From the NCBI GenBank assembly GCA_023653785.1, contig JAMKCH010035375.1, positions 27,388 to 91,387 of the forward strand: a stretch of 64,000 nucleotides of DNA, given 5' to 3'. The notes under the pieces are model-generated. The model ran no database searches. It saw only the letters and a list, made by a program, of their open reading frames with translations, and was not told the DNA's origin. The position numbers and the translations under genes were made by a program. This DNA is from Ophioderma brevispina. Lineage: Eukaryota > Echinodermata > Ophiuroidea > Amphilepidida > Ophiodermatidae. This document shows positions 50,123 through 61,052 of the stretch, one piece after another; position 1 is the first letter of the stretch; the number at the start of each line of letters is the position of its first letter.

Positions 50123-53100
50123 CTGTTAAAGGACAAAAGAAAAAAATACATTACCAAATATGAATAAATATTCATAAATAATTTCTATTAGACAGATTAT
50201 CTGATTGGATTATATCTGCTTTGACTTTTTTTACTGGATAGTGCATATGGTAATTCCTGCATTGACCTTTAAACCACAGGAAACAGAGGGCATGAGTTTC
50301 AGTGCCTCCTCAAAGCTACATCATGGTGAAGTCAAGGTTGGTGTCAGAAAGTAGAACACAGAAAAAGATATCGCAATTTAATCTTTTAGGCCAGAGGAAT
50401 AATAATTAGCACTGGACACATGCTATCAGATTATTGTTGGGCTTTACATGTGAGAAACTTGTGGACATTTTTTGACACACTTTTTTCAAAGAATAAAAAT
50501 ACAGCAAGTAAACTTGCACGATCTCCCTGGCAAGATGGCAGTATAAACAAGTTGGTTAGTTGGCACAGTTGTCAGTTGCAGGGCATCAACATGACCTCAG
50601 ATGACCTTTGATCATCCACATATGAAGGAACCCCTAATGCACCTTAACCCCACGTATGATTTATATCGGACTTCAACTTTTCGAAAAGGACCTGAAAACG
50701 AAAACCTAACCAAACTGGAACATGACTGCAGATGACCTTTGACCTTGGTCTATGACCTTTGACATCATCCACATATGAAGGAACCCCTACTGCACCTTGA
50801 CCCCAAGTTTGATATCGAACAAGACGTGAAAAACGAAAACTAACCAAACTGGAACACACACACACACATACATTTGTACATACAGACATGCGCACCCTCA
50901 CAAAATCCCCCTACTGCTTTTCAAGCCAGGGGGATAAAAATAGTTCTCATCTTGGTATTACTTTTCTCCAAGAAGTCACTATGGTGGTTGAACTTCAATT
51001 TTAAAATGGATAATATGTGACAACTTCCATGACATCATGAAAAAGGCTTTGTTGCCAGTTGCATTTAACAAAGAAACTGTTGTTACTTGCCTTTTGACTG
51101 TGGCTGTACGTTGACTCTCTGCTTCCTCTTGTCTTGTTCTTATCTGTTCCGTAGCCAGCCTCATCTCCTCTTCCATGGCTGTCAAATTGGCCTTAGCTGC
51201 TTGTTTACCAGCCTGATGATGAAACAAGGTCATGATTAAAATAACTATACTTCTGTGCAAAAAAGATCACCACTACTATTGTGCCTTTGTAGGCTTGGTA
51301 AGGAATGTTTCACTTGAATAAATGCAAATTTTTTGCTTCAAATATGAATCTTAAGCTTTTAACTGAATCACAGACTGTGGAAGAGGATTCCACAATTGGA
51401 CATTAACACATTGGTCCCGAGTATGAAATCGCATATGGTAGAAGGCATTATAAAAAAAAACAAAAAAAAACAAATGTCACTGCTACTAAGGTATGTAGAA
51501 CATTTTGTATTTACAGGCATACTACATTCATTTTGGGGATTTTTTTTGCTTAGGAGTATATTAAGTAGATGTTACACCACTGACCTTGTGATGCAACTCT
51601 CTTTAATTTGGCAGAAGTAAAGGCCCGTTCATACTTCCACTGCACTGCATTGCTATGCAGTAAATTTACTGCAATGTTCCGTCACTTCCGCTGACTACTA
51701 ATCGATTTACTGCAGGTCACTGCAGGTCACGGGTTGCAGTACGTTGCAGTAAACTTGCAGAAATTTGGCATACTGCAACACAGACTGCAGCCCACTGCAT
51801 CTTGCTGCATCGCCAGTTAAAATAATTTTAACTTTGTTGCAGTACTGCATTGCGTTGCAATAGTGCAAGTGATTGTAGTGACAATTTTGGTAGGCTGCAT
51901 TGCAGCACTGCACTACAATGCAGTGAAGTATGAACGGACCTTTAGTATTAAAACGTGTACATTACACATCAAATGGAACCATGCATAAGGCTGGATTCAG
52001 TACTTCAGTTTTCTAAAAATACAGTTATCTGTATAAACCAAATTCTTCTTACCTGTCTTGTTTTTCCTGCCTCTTTGACACTATAGAACATAGGTCCTAA
52101 CTCAGCTAACCATTCACCGTCAACAGCCGTCACACACTGCATGTACTCCTGTATGTACAGATAAAAGAAGTCAAAAGTTCATGCCAGAGTTAAGCCATTA
52201 AGTTGTAGGACAGATTTCTTTGGCTGAAGGTTCATCGTTACCAGGGGAGGGTGGCCAAGATATCCCATAATTAGACGTCCCCATTGGTTTAACACGTAAA
52301 AGTGAAATCTTGATGAAAAATTCTGAATTTGTTATATGTTGTCAAGCAGGGTCAAGGAGTGTCTTCTTATTCCAAACTGTTGGAGCTGAAGTATCAACTC
52401 CACTGTAAGGGTTATTTCTGATTTTTTTGTATGAATAACGGACAAGGACGAGGTCGTATGTGGATCATGGGAACACCCATGACCGACCCACATCAAAGCA
52501 CCCTAATTGGTTTGTGGTTTGCACTCCATATTGCTGTAATTTCTTTTGACAATTTGGGTGAGTTGCTATGAATGAGGCTTGGCCGCCACCGTCTGAAGTG
52601 TGAGGTAAATCCGGCCACCCCCGTTTTACAGGGACAAAACCGGATTTAAAACTTTGGATTACTACTACAACTACCGATACCCAGAAATATGGTCAATTCT
52701 GTTTCTACACAGAAATTGTAGTTGACAATGTGTTCAATCATCCAAAAAGGATGATTTCTTCTCAAAATGATCTTACCTTGCTGGTCATCACCAGTTCATG
52801 GTAAATGATGTATTCTGGTGTGAAGCCCATACCAAAGAGAGCACTAGTAGGATGAAGATGACATGGCATACCGGTACGGATGTTCACATACTCTCCAATT
52901 CCCTAGAAAGACCGAGAACAAAACAAAAACAAATCAAAATAAAGTCATACTGTAACAAAATAGTCAAAAACACATTATGTTTTATAAATCATATAACTGA
53001 GGCCTGATTTCCTTTCAAATTTTGACTGCTGAAACATATGCATTTCCCTTTTGAGAAGTGGAATGCCCCCAAATACCTATAAAACAACCCCCCATAAGAA

Positions 53101-56100
53101 AAATGGTCCAACGTGACCCAGGTCACCACCCCAGTTGACCTTTGCTCTTCTCTTATTCCATTTTGGCCCTGAGCCAGGGGGGGGGGACGGACGCAGAATC
53201 CTCCTTTCTTGAAACCTACAAGTTTGGGGGGCGGGCCTGGAAGAGGGAAGGTCAAAATTGGAAAGGAAGTCAGGCCTCAGTTATATGATTTAATAAAAAA
53301 ATAATGTGTTTGACCTAAATCATTACCCTGAGCTGATTTCCTTTAACACCAATGTTGATGAAACATATGCATTAACCTCCGTGAATGAATATTTTCAATC
53401 AACATCAGACTAGCACGTAGCCATAGAGTCGGAGAGGAGGAACATAATGTTTCGAAGAACGCGGGTCGTTAGGATGCAGCCAAAGGTTGAACTAAAGAAC
53501 GCCAGAGCACAAAAACACCAAATCTAGATTCCTAAGATCAGACGCCTAAATCACCTAGACAGTGGAGTACACCAAGGGTAAGTAATAGGAACTTAGACTT
53601 TATAATGTGTTTAAAACACCTGTCCAAAGTTTTTTGGAGGAAAGTCCAGAGCCGAGAATCCGCAGAGAAAAACCCAGCCTAAGGAATAGGCGAAGGAAGA
53701 GCTACTGAAGGAGACTGGAGGGCGACGTAGGCCTTGGACAAAGGGGCCAGAAGCACCACCGCGGCAAATGCGTAGAACAGCTTCCACAGAGAGTGCGGGG
53801 AATAGGGGTTCTTGCAAACAACTGAGGATCCGAGAGGGATCCAGAGAAGCGCCGGCGGACTCCGTAAGACCCGGCGGGCAAGAGCCTAACCCAGGGGAGA
53901 AAAACAGAGGAGGCAGGCCCCCTAGAGAAGGGGGGTCTGATCAGAACACAGATGAACCCAACGGGGAGAGGCCCGGTGGAATAAAGTGTTTGAGAGACTG
54001 AAGGATGGCCTAAGCCCCAGTCCCGATGAAGGGCTGAGAGATAATTCCGACCCTAACCCAGGAGAAGCTACAAGGAGAATGAATCTCCAAAAGGGAATGT
54101 TATGAAAGAAGGGTCGTATAATGAGTGTACGGGTCGTGATGGTATCGGATGTCTCTTCATTCCTCCTGAAGGGGACCCGGAAGGAGTAATCAAGGCGAGG
54201 ACTAGAGCGACGCCGCATCCAAAGGATAATTGGGGGGCTTCGCCAAGACACTCGCCGATAAAAACTCCGATCCCAAGAGGGAACTAGCTTCGGGTCAGGA
54301 ACGGACGCCTTACAGGAACGAGCCAACTTCACCGAAGGACGAACCAAAACAACCTTAGCTGTGGGAGGCTGAGCTAGTCGACCGAAAAATCCCGACAATG
54401 GACGACGGAGGCAGCTAACAAGCCTCAAGATAAGCGAAAAATCCCGCCTCAGGCTGTCACAGCCAGAGAGAGATGGACGATTCAAGCCTCGACCAGAGGT
54501 AGAGAGAACCACCGAGGAAAGATCGAGGCAGACCTCCGCAATACGGGAGCCGCGGTGCCAGAACTGGGCAACCGAGGAGCAGTCAAGGCTAGATTATTGA
54601 TAAAGCTAGCACTCCCCCAGGTCGGGCCAGAGTGCATCCCAGCCCGAAAGGTAGCAAAGTGGGCGAACCACCGAGAAGTCTGCCAGAGGGGAAAACCAGA
54701 GGTTAGCTCCACAGAAAAAAAAAAAGGGAGGCACAAGTCGGCCCGAGGGCGACCTGGCGAGAGCCTGCTTATGCTCGGGAACCGAGCAGAAGCCTAACCA
54801 GTGGCGACTGCAAGCAGAGGCAGTGACAAGTCATAGAAGAACAGAAAGGTCCTAGCTACCGGAACTTCTGGACCGAACTACAAATCAGCATCGAGGGGGC
54901 AAACAAGACGCCGGCGTAGCCGGACTCCGACTACGGGCAGAAGAATGCCACCAAGAAAAAGGTCCGCAGGCAGCACAGCGGCTTCGACACGATATCTCCT
55001 GAGGAAGAAGTGAAGAGAGCCACAGAGAGGTGCTACCCGAACGGGCAAGAGAGATACTGACTAAGATCACCAAAGCTCGAAAGAGGGATAACCAACCCCC
55101 GTCAACCAACTCGAGACGTCAGACATGGAGACTGGCTCACAACACAGGTTTACGCCCCATAGACATTCCCACGCGTGAGCGAGGAGCGCCCAACCCTATC
55201 ATTCCAGGCCATAGACTTTGACCGACAAGAAGATAGGGGATAAAAATCCCCAGTCGGAAGTGGGCAGACCACCGCAGCTCAAGGCTCCGATACATAAAGA
55301 CAGGAGCCCAGAGCGACCGACGTCCACAAGCCCCGAGGGTACGAATGGGAAAACGCAGGAAGACCAGTCGCAAGGCCACAGGCGGGAAGACAAGACATGC
55401 AACTGCCAAAACAACGTGAGACAGCCGCTAGTGAAGGCGAGTTCGGAGAACCCACCAAACCCCATCGCAGGGATTCCCAGCTAGGCAGCACAGTTGGGAC
55501 GGAAGGCGTGGCAAAGAAAAAAAACCTGCAAGTGAAGGGATCGAACAACGGAGCCTGAAGACCGCTGGGGGGGAAGGATCCCCCAAGACAGATCCCGACG
55601 AATCGGGAGCACACCCCGGGCCTACAGTCCCAGGCAGGAATTACGCTAGGCCCTCGAGCCCCAACGCTAGGCCCGACGCTAAGCCCCTACGATAGCCGTA
55701 CGACGAGCCCAGCGAGGGGCACAGTCGAGCTGACCGAAGCCCAAGTCCAAGTCCCCAGAGGGAGACAGCAGACCAGGCTAGCCAGCCGTGAGCCTAGGAA
55801 TGTTGCGAGAAACTGGCAAAGAAAAAAAAAAAAAAAGAAAGGAGGGAGATGTGGGATGAACGGGGAGAAAAAGAATAGACAAGGTATAGCGGGGTGAGGG
55901 GCGGGATGAAGGAGCGGAGAGATAAGGAGAGTGAGAGGGGGAGTGAGGGGCAACAGACTAAAGGTGAAGTAACGTCAAAGGCGGCCCATATCTCCCGAAC
56001 AAGCGGGGGAAGGGACCCATGGTCAAGACAGCCGACCCAACAGTGGGCAGTGTCCAGGCAACAGTCGAAAGACCTCAAGGCTAGCCCCAAGGGGCAAGAA

Positions 56101-59100
56101 GGCCTGGGAGGCACAGGTAAGGTTAGGCAGAAAAAGCGAAAAAAACAAACAGAGCCAAACCACCCCGCGCAGGACAAACGAGCCCAGAAGGGCCAGGGCA
56201 TCCCCTGGTGGGAGTCCCCCAAGCCCCAAAGAGGGAGACCCGAGCACCAGCGTCAAGACTGAAAGACCAAAGCCCCCGAGACCGGCCAAGCAGGCCAGGC
56301 CCAGAGTTCACCAGCCTTCATTTAAACCGAGGTTCTCGCGCCCACCAACGAGAGTGAGGACGGAGGCAAGGGAAAAAACCAAGACGCGATGTTCAGGTTA
56401 CCCATACGGGGGTAAGGCCAAGGGGAAGGACATAAAGCCCCTACCCCAGGACTAGGCCGGCCCAGTGAAGCCCCTGAGGGGCCACGTTAGACCGGCACGC
56501 GCACAGGCCTCAAAAGTCCCGAAGGGGGCAAGGTAACACACCAGCGCAGAGCATCAGCCCCTATGCCATATGCCAGGCTATGCCCGGCTAGGCCCGACAA
56601 GGGCCCGGCCAAGCTGCGTGGGAAGAATCAGGGCCAGCTACCCCTAATGGAGATGAAGGGTCTACGTCGAGTAGCAATGCTAGGCGATGAAAGCCAAGGC
56701 GAAGTCAAAGGACCGCCAAGGCTAAGGCCACGACCTCCCAAAGGAAGTCAGGGGCTAAAGCCCCAAAGACCAGTACCACATCAATGGATACAAGGGTCTT
56801 GACCTCAAGGGGGAACAGAGACTAACGCCAGCCGGCAACTGCACTAGGCCAGGCTCGGAAGCGACGCTAGGCCAGCCATCCCCAGAGGGGAGCAGCGAAG
56901 CTGCCTCTAGCCCAATTCCAAGTTCCCCAAGGGAGACAGCGGACTAGGCTAGGTAGTCGTAGCCTAACAGCAACCTAAGAGCCAGGACCACAGGCCTATA
57001 TGGCCTAGCGCCTTAACTGGCAGAGACCAGAGGCCTCAAAGTCCCCGATGGTGCGCACAGAACGGGCCGATAGCACCGCGAAAGGAGGGCTAGTCTGCCG
57101 AAGAACCTCGACCGGAGCCCGAACACCACCCCCCCTTTCCTTAGGAAACATAGACAGGAAACTGTGTTTTCAAATGGCAACCATTTGAAAACAAAAGGCC
57201 ACCGCAAAAGAACGAGGCACCAAACGGAAGTAAGACCCGTAATGAACGCACAGAGAAAAAGGGTCGCGGGGCGGCGAGGGGGAAGCGAGCCAAATGTGCG
57301 CGCGTGTCGGAACGAAAACGAGCGTTGAAAAACAAAGGCGTGCCGCGGTAAGACCCGGCCCGCCAACACGGAGACAAAGATACCGTCGCGGTAACAAAGT
57401 CACACGCGGTAAGAATTTTCCGAAGTCAGTTTTCACATATTTTATTAAATATACAACAAGCATAAGAATAAAATAATAGACACACACACCCAATAGAACT
57501 GTTTTATTGATAGTAAACAACTACAAGAAACAGAACAGGCTCACAAAAATCAAGGCATCCAAAGCACGCAAACACGTGCGGCAATGGTTGCCTTTGTTTA
57601 CCTTTTTTCCCGCACAAAAATCACATGACCGCAACGGCGGCAAAAAAGGATATATATATAGAAGAACTCTCCGACGGGCGAAAAAACAAGCTATTTCCGA
57701 CCAGGTAGAGTGATATTCCAATTAATATAATCCAGATATAAATCCAGTAATTGGTGTGGTATATATATAGGAGTATTCCGATTAAGAAGACCATCAGTCT
57801 GTAACAATAAAGTCTCAAATTTGGCTGCAGTTAGACAGAGCCGTGATGAACACACGTCCGTTCAGGTTGCTGCCAAAACGGAATAAGAGAAGAGCAAAGG
57901 TCAACTGGGTGTGACCTGGGGTCACTGGTTGGACCATTTTTCTTATGGGGGTGTTATAGGTATTTTGGGGCATTCACCTTCTCAAAAGGGAAATGCATAT
58001 GTTTCAGTCAACATTGGTGTAAAGGAAATCAGCTCAGTGTAATGATTTAGGACATAAGTTCCAAACAAAAACACTACATTCTAATACAAATAACCGTTTT
58101 ATTAGATCAATTATTGTTATCGTTAAAAATGGTACCTTTAGTTTGGCTGCTTGATGGAAGAATGCTGAACATATACATTTCCTTATGACATCCCATGCAG
58201 TGCCAGAGGCTATGATGGGTAGGCCCTGTTGGTCCATGATTTCCTTTAGCTGTTGCCGGACTTCACGTACCTTCCTCATGGCCTTGATGTGGATGAAGTG
58301 TTCACTGGCCCAAATTGAGGAATAGCTGGAAAGGAATGCAAAGCATGTCAAAAATAGTGTCTGGAACATGACTTGCAATAGGGGAGGTGCATTTCTGGGT
58401 TAGGCACAACTTGATAGATTGAATTGGGCCATGACACAAAATATACAGAAATTAACCTCTCAAAAAAAAAAAAAACTTTTTTAAAATACAAGAACAAAGC
58501 TCATACTTCCGCCAACCAATTTTATGTCTTCTAAATAATTTTACAGAAATACAAACTAGTAGTTTCTCAAAATGGAACACTTTGAAGAATGAATTTGTGA
58601 CAAAAATGTAAGGTAAACAGTCAAATATGACATTTGCTTCTCTGCCGGATGCTGGAATCAGAATGATGCAGTGTGGGGTACATTAAAAATCCTACTGGGT
58701 GTTTACATCAAAATATTCTGAATTAACATTTACATAGTCCTTTCTGGAATGTCCTCTCTCTCTAAGCCAACCCTGCTGTAAAAGATACATCATTAAAGCA
58801 GTAAATGTGTAACGTAATGGGTGACGTCATGATGCGACTTTGCATTCGCTCTAGCGTTTGGATTGCGCCGCCTTTGTTCGCGTGCATAAATGCTGCAATT
58901 CCAAGATCAACGTGTGCGTTTCTCTGGTGCAAAACCTAACACGCACAGTGACGTCACCCCCAAATTTGAGATCGAACAGAGTATACAATGCACTTTCTAT
59001 AATAGACACCCATCCCACATACCCACCCACCCACACTCATGCACCCACCCACCCACATACCTACATTTAAAATGATACTACTACTTACTGATTATTCTTC

Positions 59101-60732
59101 CACTGTTGATACACATTGAGGTAGGTAAGGTGATCACTTTCAGGGACAGAGAACTTCTCTCTAGCCATGTCACTTTCTTCTTCCCGGCCTTTGGGTCGGT
59201 AAAATATGGACGGTACTGACAACATGGACACAATCATCTGGAAACGAGTAGAAGACAAGAGAAAGGAGTGTTTAATGGATACAATTTATCAGTATCAATA
59301 AGGCATAAAAAATTGTTTGTTTGGCGTAACCTGACCGACCCTAAAAAAACCTGCCGACTCGAAAGTTTTTATGCAAATTAGCACAAAATAAAAAAAAATT
59401 GCTGACCGACCCATTATTTTCATCCACAATTAGAATTTTTTTTACCAACACAAAGACAAAAAAATAACAAGACAACAAAAGAGCAACTACAACAAGTAAA
59501 ATAAAAGATCTTAGCTATGTCATTGAAAAAACTTTAAATAGTAGCATCTTGTATTCATTTTAGAGTAAAACTTTGAGAAGATCTAAAAAAAAATCCGATC
59601 GACCCTGATATTTTTTCTCCGTTACACCAAACAAACATTTTTTTATGCCTAAGTCACAGTGTAAGACCACATAAGCCACCCTTTTCCATTCAAATCACCA
59701 CTGCTCTATCAATACTCGTGCTATTGTAACAAGTGTGGTGTCCAATTGCACTGAAAGAAATGATAACTCATTCTCATTTGATGAATTTCTTTTGGATTCT
59801 GAAAAAAAAAGATGAATGGGAATGGTGAACAATCACCTTGTTTACCTTTTTTTAATCACCCTGTATGGGCATGGTGGTATCATAGACCACAATGTTTCTA
59901 ACTTTATAATAACCACCCTGTATGGGCTTACGGTTAAGAAATACAGTTGGCACAGCATGTTTTTCGACGAGGATTGTGCCCAAGTCCAATAACTTTGAAA
60001 GTTTCCGAAATAAACATTTTGTTGCCTAGGTCTTGCTCTTTTACTTGACAACTCACTTGTAAAAAAGTGTGCAAAAATGGCTGAGATAGAACGCCCAAAA
60101 GACACAAAACTCCTTCACCAAAAGTTGCACTTGTGGAGTTTTCAATGGCCTAAGTGTGGTACAATGCAAGAATCTGTGTGCATTGATTTTACACAAAGAG
60201 GGTTTCCGACTGAATGATGGAGTAAGCCTACTTGCAATGTTGATTATGGTCCATGTGTTATTGTTGCAATGCCCATTGAAAACTCCATAAAGTGCAACTC
60301 TTGGTGAAGGAATTTTGCATCTTTCGGGCGTTCTATCTCAGCCATTTTTGCGTGTTTTTTTACAAGCAAGGTGTTACATAAAAAAGCAAGGCCACAGCAA
60401 CAAAATGTGTACTTTGAAAACTTTCAAAATTATCAAACTTTGCCCAATATTGATCAAAAACATGCCGAGATACTTTTTGTGCCAAGTGTAGTCTACAGTA
60501 AATGCATAATTGCAGGGGCATAATTATACACATTGCAAGTTTCATGGTACATCTGCTTAGCACTTACCAAAACTTCTGCACTACACTTCATTTCACAAGC
60601 AACTATAAGCATCTTGGATAGGGCTGGGTCTAGTGGAAACTCCACCATTTGCCTCCCAATAGATGTCAGTTGACCTGTATTGTCAAGAGCTCCTAAAATC
60701 CAAAGCTGATACATGGAATTCAACATGTTGTC
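50038..60732 (-). CDS. DHX38: PRP16/DHX38 DEAH-box splicing helicase, C-terminal part (7 exons, 5' end outside window)
   Basis: The coding exons, in order of transcription, are 60732-60568, 59237-59089, 58325-58136, 52902-52777, 52148-52053, 51212-51091 and 50122-50038. They total 933 nt, which is 310 residues plus TAG, with one continuous reading frame. The product is recognised from established family knowledge. It opens with the conserved [17 protein letters not shown] block that starts the winged-helix/ratchet region. It continues through [31 protein letters not shown] of the OB-fold region and [16 protein letters not shown], and ends in a basic tail closing in FGL-stop, as in animal PRP16. 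PRP16 is a nuclear ATPase that remodels the spliceosome for the second transesterification. The RecA-like motor domains are not in the window, so the gene continues past 64000. Intron lengths are 1330, 763, 5233, 628, 840 and 968 bp. I see no frame break, so this is probably an active gene. A DHX8/PRP22 or PRP2 assignment fits less well, because the C-terminal tail is PRP16-like. Confidence 0.95.
50588..50856 (+). repeat. Two tandem TGACCT-type units in a DHX38 intron, ending in a CA microsatellite
   Basis: The phrases GATGACCTTTGA, ATCCACATATGAAGGAACCC and AACCAAACTGGAACA occur in both of two adjacent units of about 130 bp. A run of CA follows at 50856-50874. The TGACCT words resemble the array at 39-41 kb. 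Confidence 0.75.
51091..51212 (-). CDS. DHX38: DHX38 exon F (acidic/charged helix, GC donor)
   Basis: This 122-nt exon encodes [17 protein letters not shown] and a Glu/Arg/Gln-rich helix ending RTATVK plus two bases. The acceptor is CATCAG. The donor reads AAAAG|GCAAGT: a GC-AG intron with the extended match to U1 typical of that class. Only this junction joins in frame to the last exon, completing AGA (Arg). Confidence 0.92.
51618..51944. mobile_element. MITE in DHX38 intron with TGCAGT-rich interior
   Basis: TAAAGGCCCGTTCATACTTC at the left and GTATGAACGGACCTTTA at the right are inverted. The interior is densely filled with CTGCA/TGCAGT words (for example TTGCAGTA and CACTGCA). Length is 327 bp with no coding capacity. 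It lies between exons E and F. Confidence 0.8.
52053..52148 (-). CDS. DHX38: DHX38 exon E (OB-fold end)
   Basis: This 96-nt exon of 32 codons starts [18 protein letters not shown] and ends KEAGKTRQ. The acceptor is ATACAG and the donor CAG|GTAAG, both phase 0. Confidence 0.95.
52777..52902 (-). CDS. DHX38: DHX38 exon D (OB-fold)
   Basis: This 126-nt exon of 42 codons starts [20 protein letters not shown] and ends HELVMTSK. The acceptor is TTTCTAG and the donor AAG|GTAAGA, both phase 0. It is the OB-fold core, which contributes to RNA contact and contacts with regulatory proteins in DEAH helicases. Confidence 0.95.
52983..53294. repeat. Palindromic element, about 44-bp terminal arms
   Basis: TAAATCATATAACTGAGGCC, then TGATTTCC and CAAATTTTGAC at the left are inverted relative to GTCAAAATTGG, GGCCTCAGTTATATGATTTA at the right. 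Looser pairing continues outward (ACACATTAT / ATAATGTGT). It encloses one copy of the inverted duplicated block described at 53004-53167. Confidence 0.8.
53004..53167 (+). repeat. Inverted duplicate block, left copy
   Basis: This block contains GAAACATATGCATTTCCC, CCATAAGAAAAATGGTCCAA and TTGACCTTTGCTCTTCTC. It is present again in inverse orientation at 57872-58033. A third, partial copy in direct orientation is at 53310-53373 (CCTAAATCATTAC, GAGCTGATTTCCTTTAACACC). Confidence 0.85.
53400..57830 (-). mobile_element. GC-rich insertion in DHX38 intron; possible decayed DIRS-like element
   Basis: About 4.4 kb is clearly more GC-rich than its surroundings, with A-runs (54717-54728, 55819-55837) and repeated CTAGGCC words. 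A GCCCAANTCCAAGT..GGGAGACAGC phrase occurs at about 55740 and again at 56908. On the minus strand near 54340-54190, with small frame changes, I read VPSWDRSF then a [11 protein letters not shown] stretch. This resembles the opening of the tyrosine recombinase domain of DIRS-type elements. No RT or RNase H motif was identified. Long open stretches on both strands look like an effect of GC content. The function call is tentative. Confidence 0.4.
57872..58033 (-). repeat. Inverted duplicate block, right copy
   Basis: This is the inverse copy of 53004-53167, with GAAATGCATATGTTTC and GGAAATCAGCTCAG among the shared phrases. Together the two copies bracket the 4.7 kb GC-rich stretch. Confidence 0.85.
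58136..58325 (-). CDS. DHX38: DHX38 exon C (ratchet to OB-fold junction)
   Basis: This 190-nt exon completes the split His codon, then encodes [20 protein letters not shown] and runs to [12 protein letters not shown]. The acceptor is TTTCCAG and the donor is AAG|GTACCA, which is a weaker donor than the others in the gene. The following intron is the 5.2 kb one that holds the GC-rich insertion. Confidence 0.95.
58805..58960. mobile_element. Relative of the TGACGTCA-ended element
   Basis: It contains GGTGACGTCATGATGCG, GCATTCGCTCTAGCGT and GCGCCGCCTTTGTTCGCGTG and ends CAGTGACGTCACCCC. The interior matches the element at 23346-23540, while the outer ends differ. It lies in the intron between exons B and C. 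Confidence 0.65.
59006..59062 (+). repeat. CCCA/CCCACA microsatellite
   Basis: Repeats of CACCCACC and CCCACATACC lie just downstream of exon B. Confidence 0.85.
59089..59237 (-). CDS. DHX38: DHX38 exon B (ratchet domain)
   Basis: This 149-nt exon runs from [17 protein letters not shown] to the WKNN segment. The acceptor is TTTCCAG and the donor is AATCA|GTAAGT, leaving two bases of a split codon (phase 2). It encodes part of the helicase-associated ratchet region and is strongly conserved with animal PRP16. Confidence 0.95.
59301..59650. mobile_element. MITE in DHX38 intron (AGGCATAAAAA ends)
   Basis: AGGCATAAAAAATTGTTTGT followed by TTGGCGTAAC at the left is inverted relative to GTTACACCAAACAAACATTT followed by TTTTATGCCT at the right. 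The 350-bp element is AT-rich inside, with GACCGACCC words, and has no coding capacity. Confidence 0.85.
59947..60485. repeat. Long fold-back in DHX38 intron, about 205-215-bp arms
   Basis: The left arm is 59947-60150 and the right arm 60271-60485, separated by about 120 bp. Shared text includes TTGGCACA, GGCATGTTTTT, ACATTTTGTTGC, GCAAAAATGGCTGAGATAGA, ACGCCC, CCTTCACCAA and GGAGTTTTCAATGG. Similarity is roughly 80 percent by eye. In the transcript it would form a long imperfect duplex. Confidence 0.88.
60568..60732 (-). CDS. DHX38: DHX38 exon A (winged-helix/ratchet start)
   Basis: This 165-nt exon encodes 55 complete codons, from [17 protein letters not shown] through [11 protein letters not shown] to CSAEVL. 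The acceptor is TTTCAG just above 60732 and the donor is TTG|GTAAGTG below 60568, both phase 0. The segment is the conserved link between the second RecA domain and the ratchet domain of DEAH helicases. The preceding exon, which should end in a short acidic/proline stretch, was not found between 60733 and 64000. Confidence 0.95.
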
Positions 60733-60999
60733 CTGAAACACAACGTTTGGTCAGGCAATTAGTTTACATGTAGTAGAATAGTAGGAAAGGCTGTTTTGTG
60801 TGTTTGTTGTTCATTGGTCACATACATGCAGATGTAATATTTTAGTATAATGATGCAATAGATTAAAGTTTGCATTTGATGTCAAAATGAAAGAAAAAAG
60901 CTAAAATTTTGACTCTTTGAAAGCATGAAAAAGAGCTGAAATCAGGTAAAAAGCTGAACTCTCACAGGCCTGAATATATTAAGTGTTAACATTTTGAAC

Positions 61000-61052
61000 A
61001 CAGACACACACACAGATACACACACGGATACACACACAGATACACAGACATA
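61000..61052 (+). repeat. CACAGATA microsatellite
   Basis: CACACACAGATA-type units repeat about five times, ending in a CAGAGTAATCCCTA phrase that also follows the TGACCT patch near 35885 (AAAGTAATCCCTA). Confidence 0.8.

Noticed and set aside
53768..57520. Many overlapping open stretches on both strands in the GC-rich island
   Set aside because: Stops are rare in GC-rich DNA. Apart from the weak recombinase-like text at about 54.3-54.2 kb, none shows a recognisable protein.
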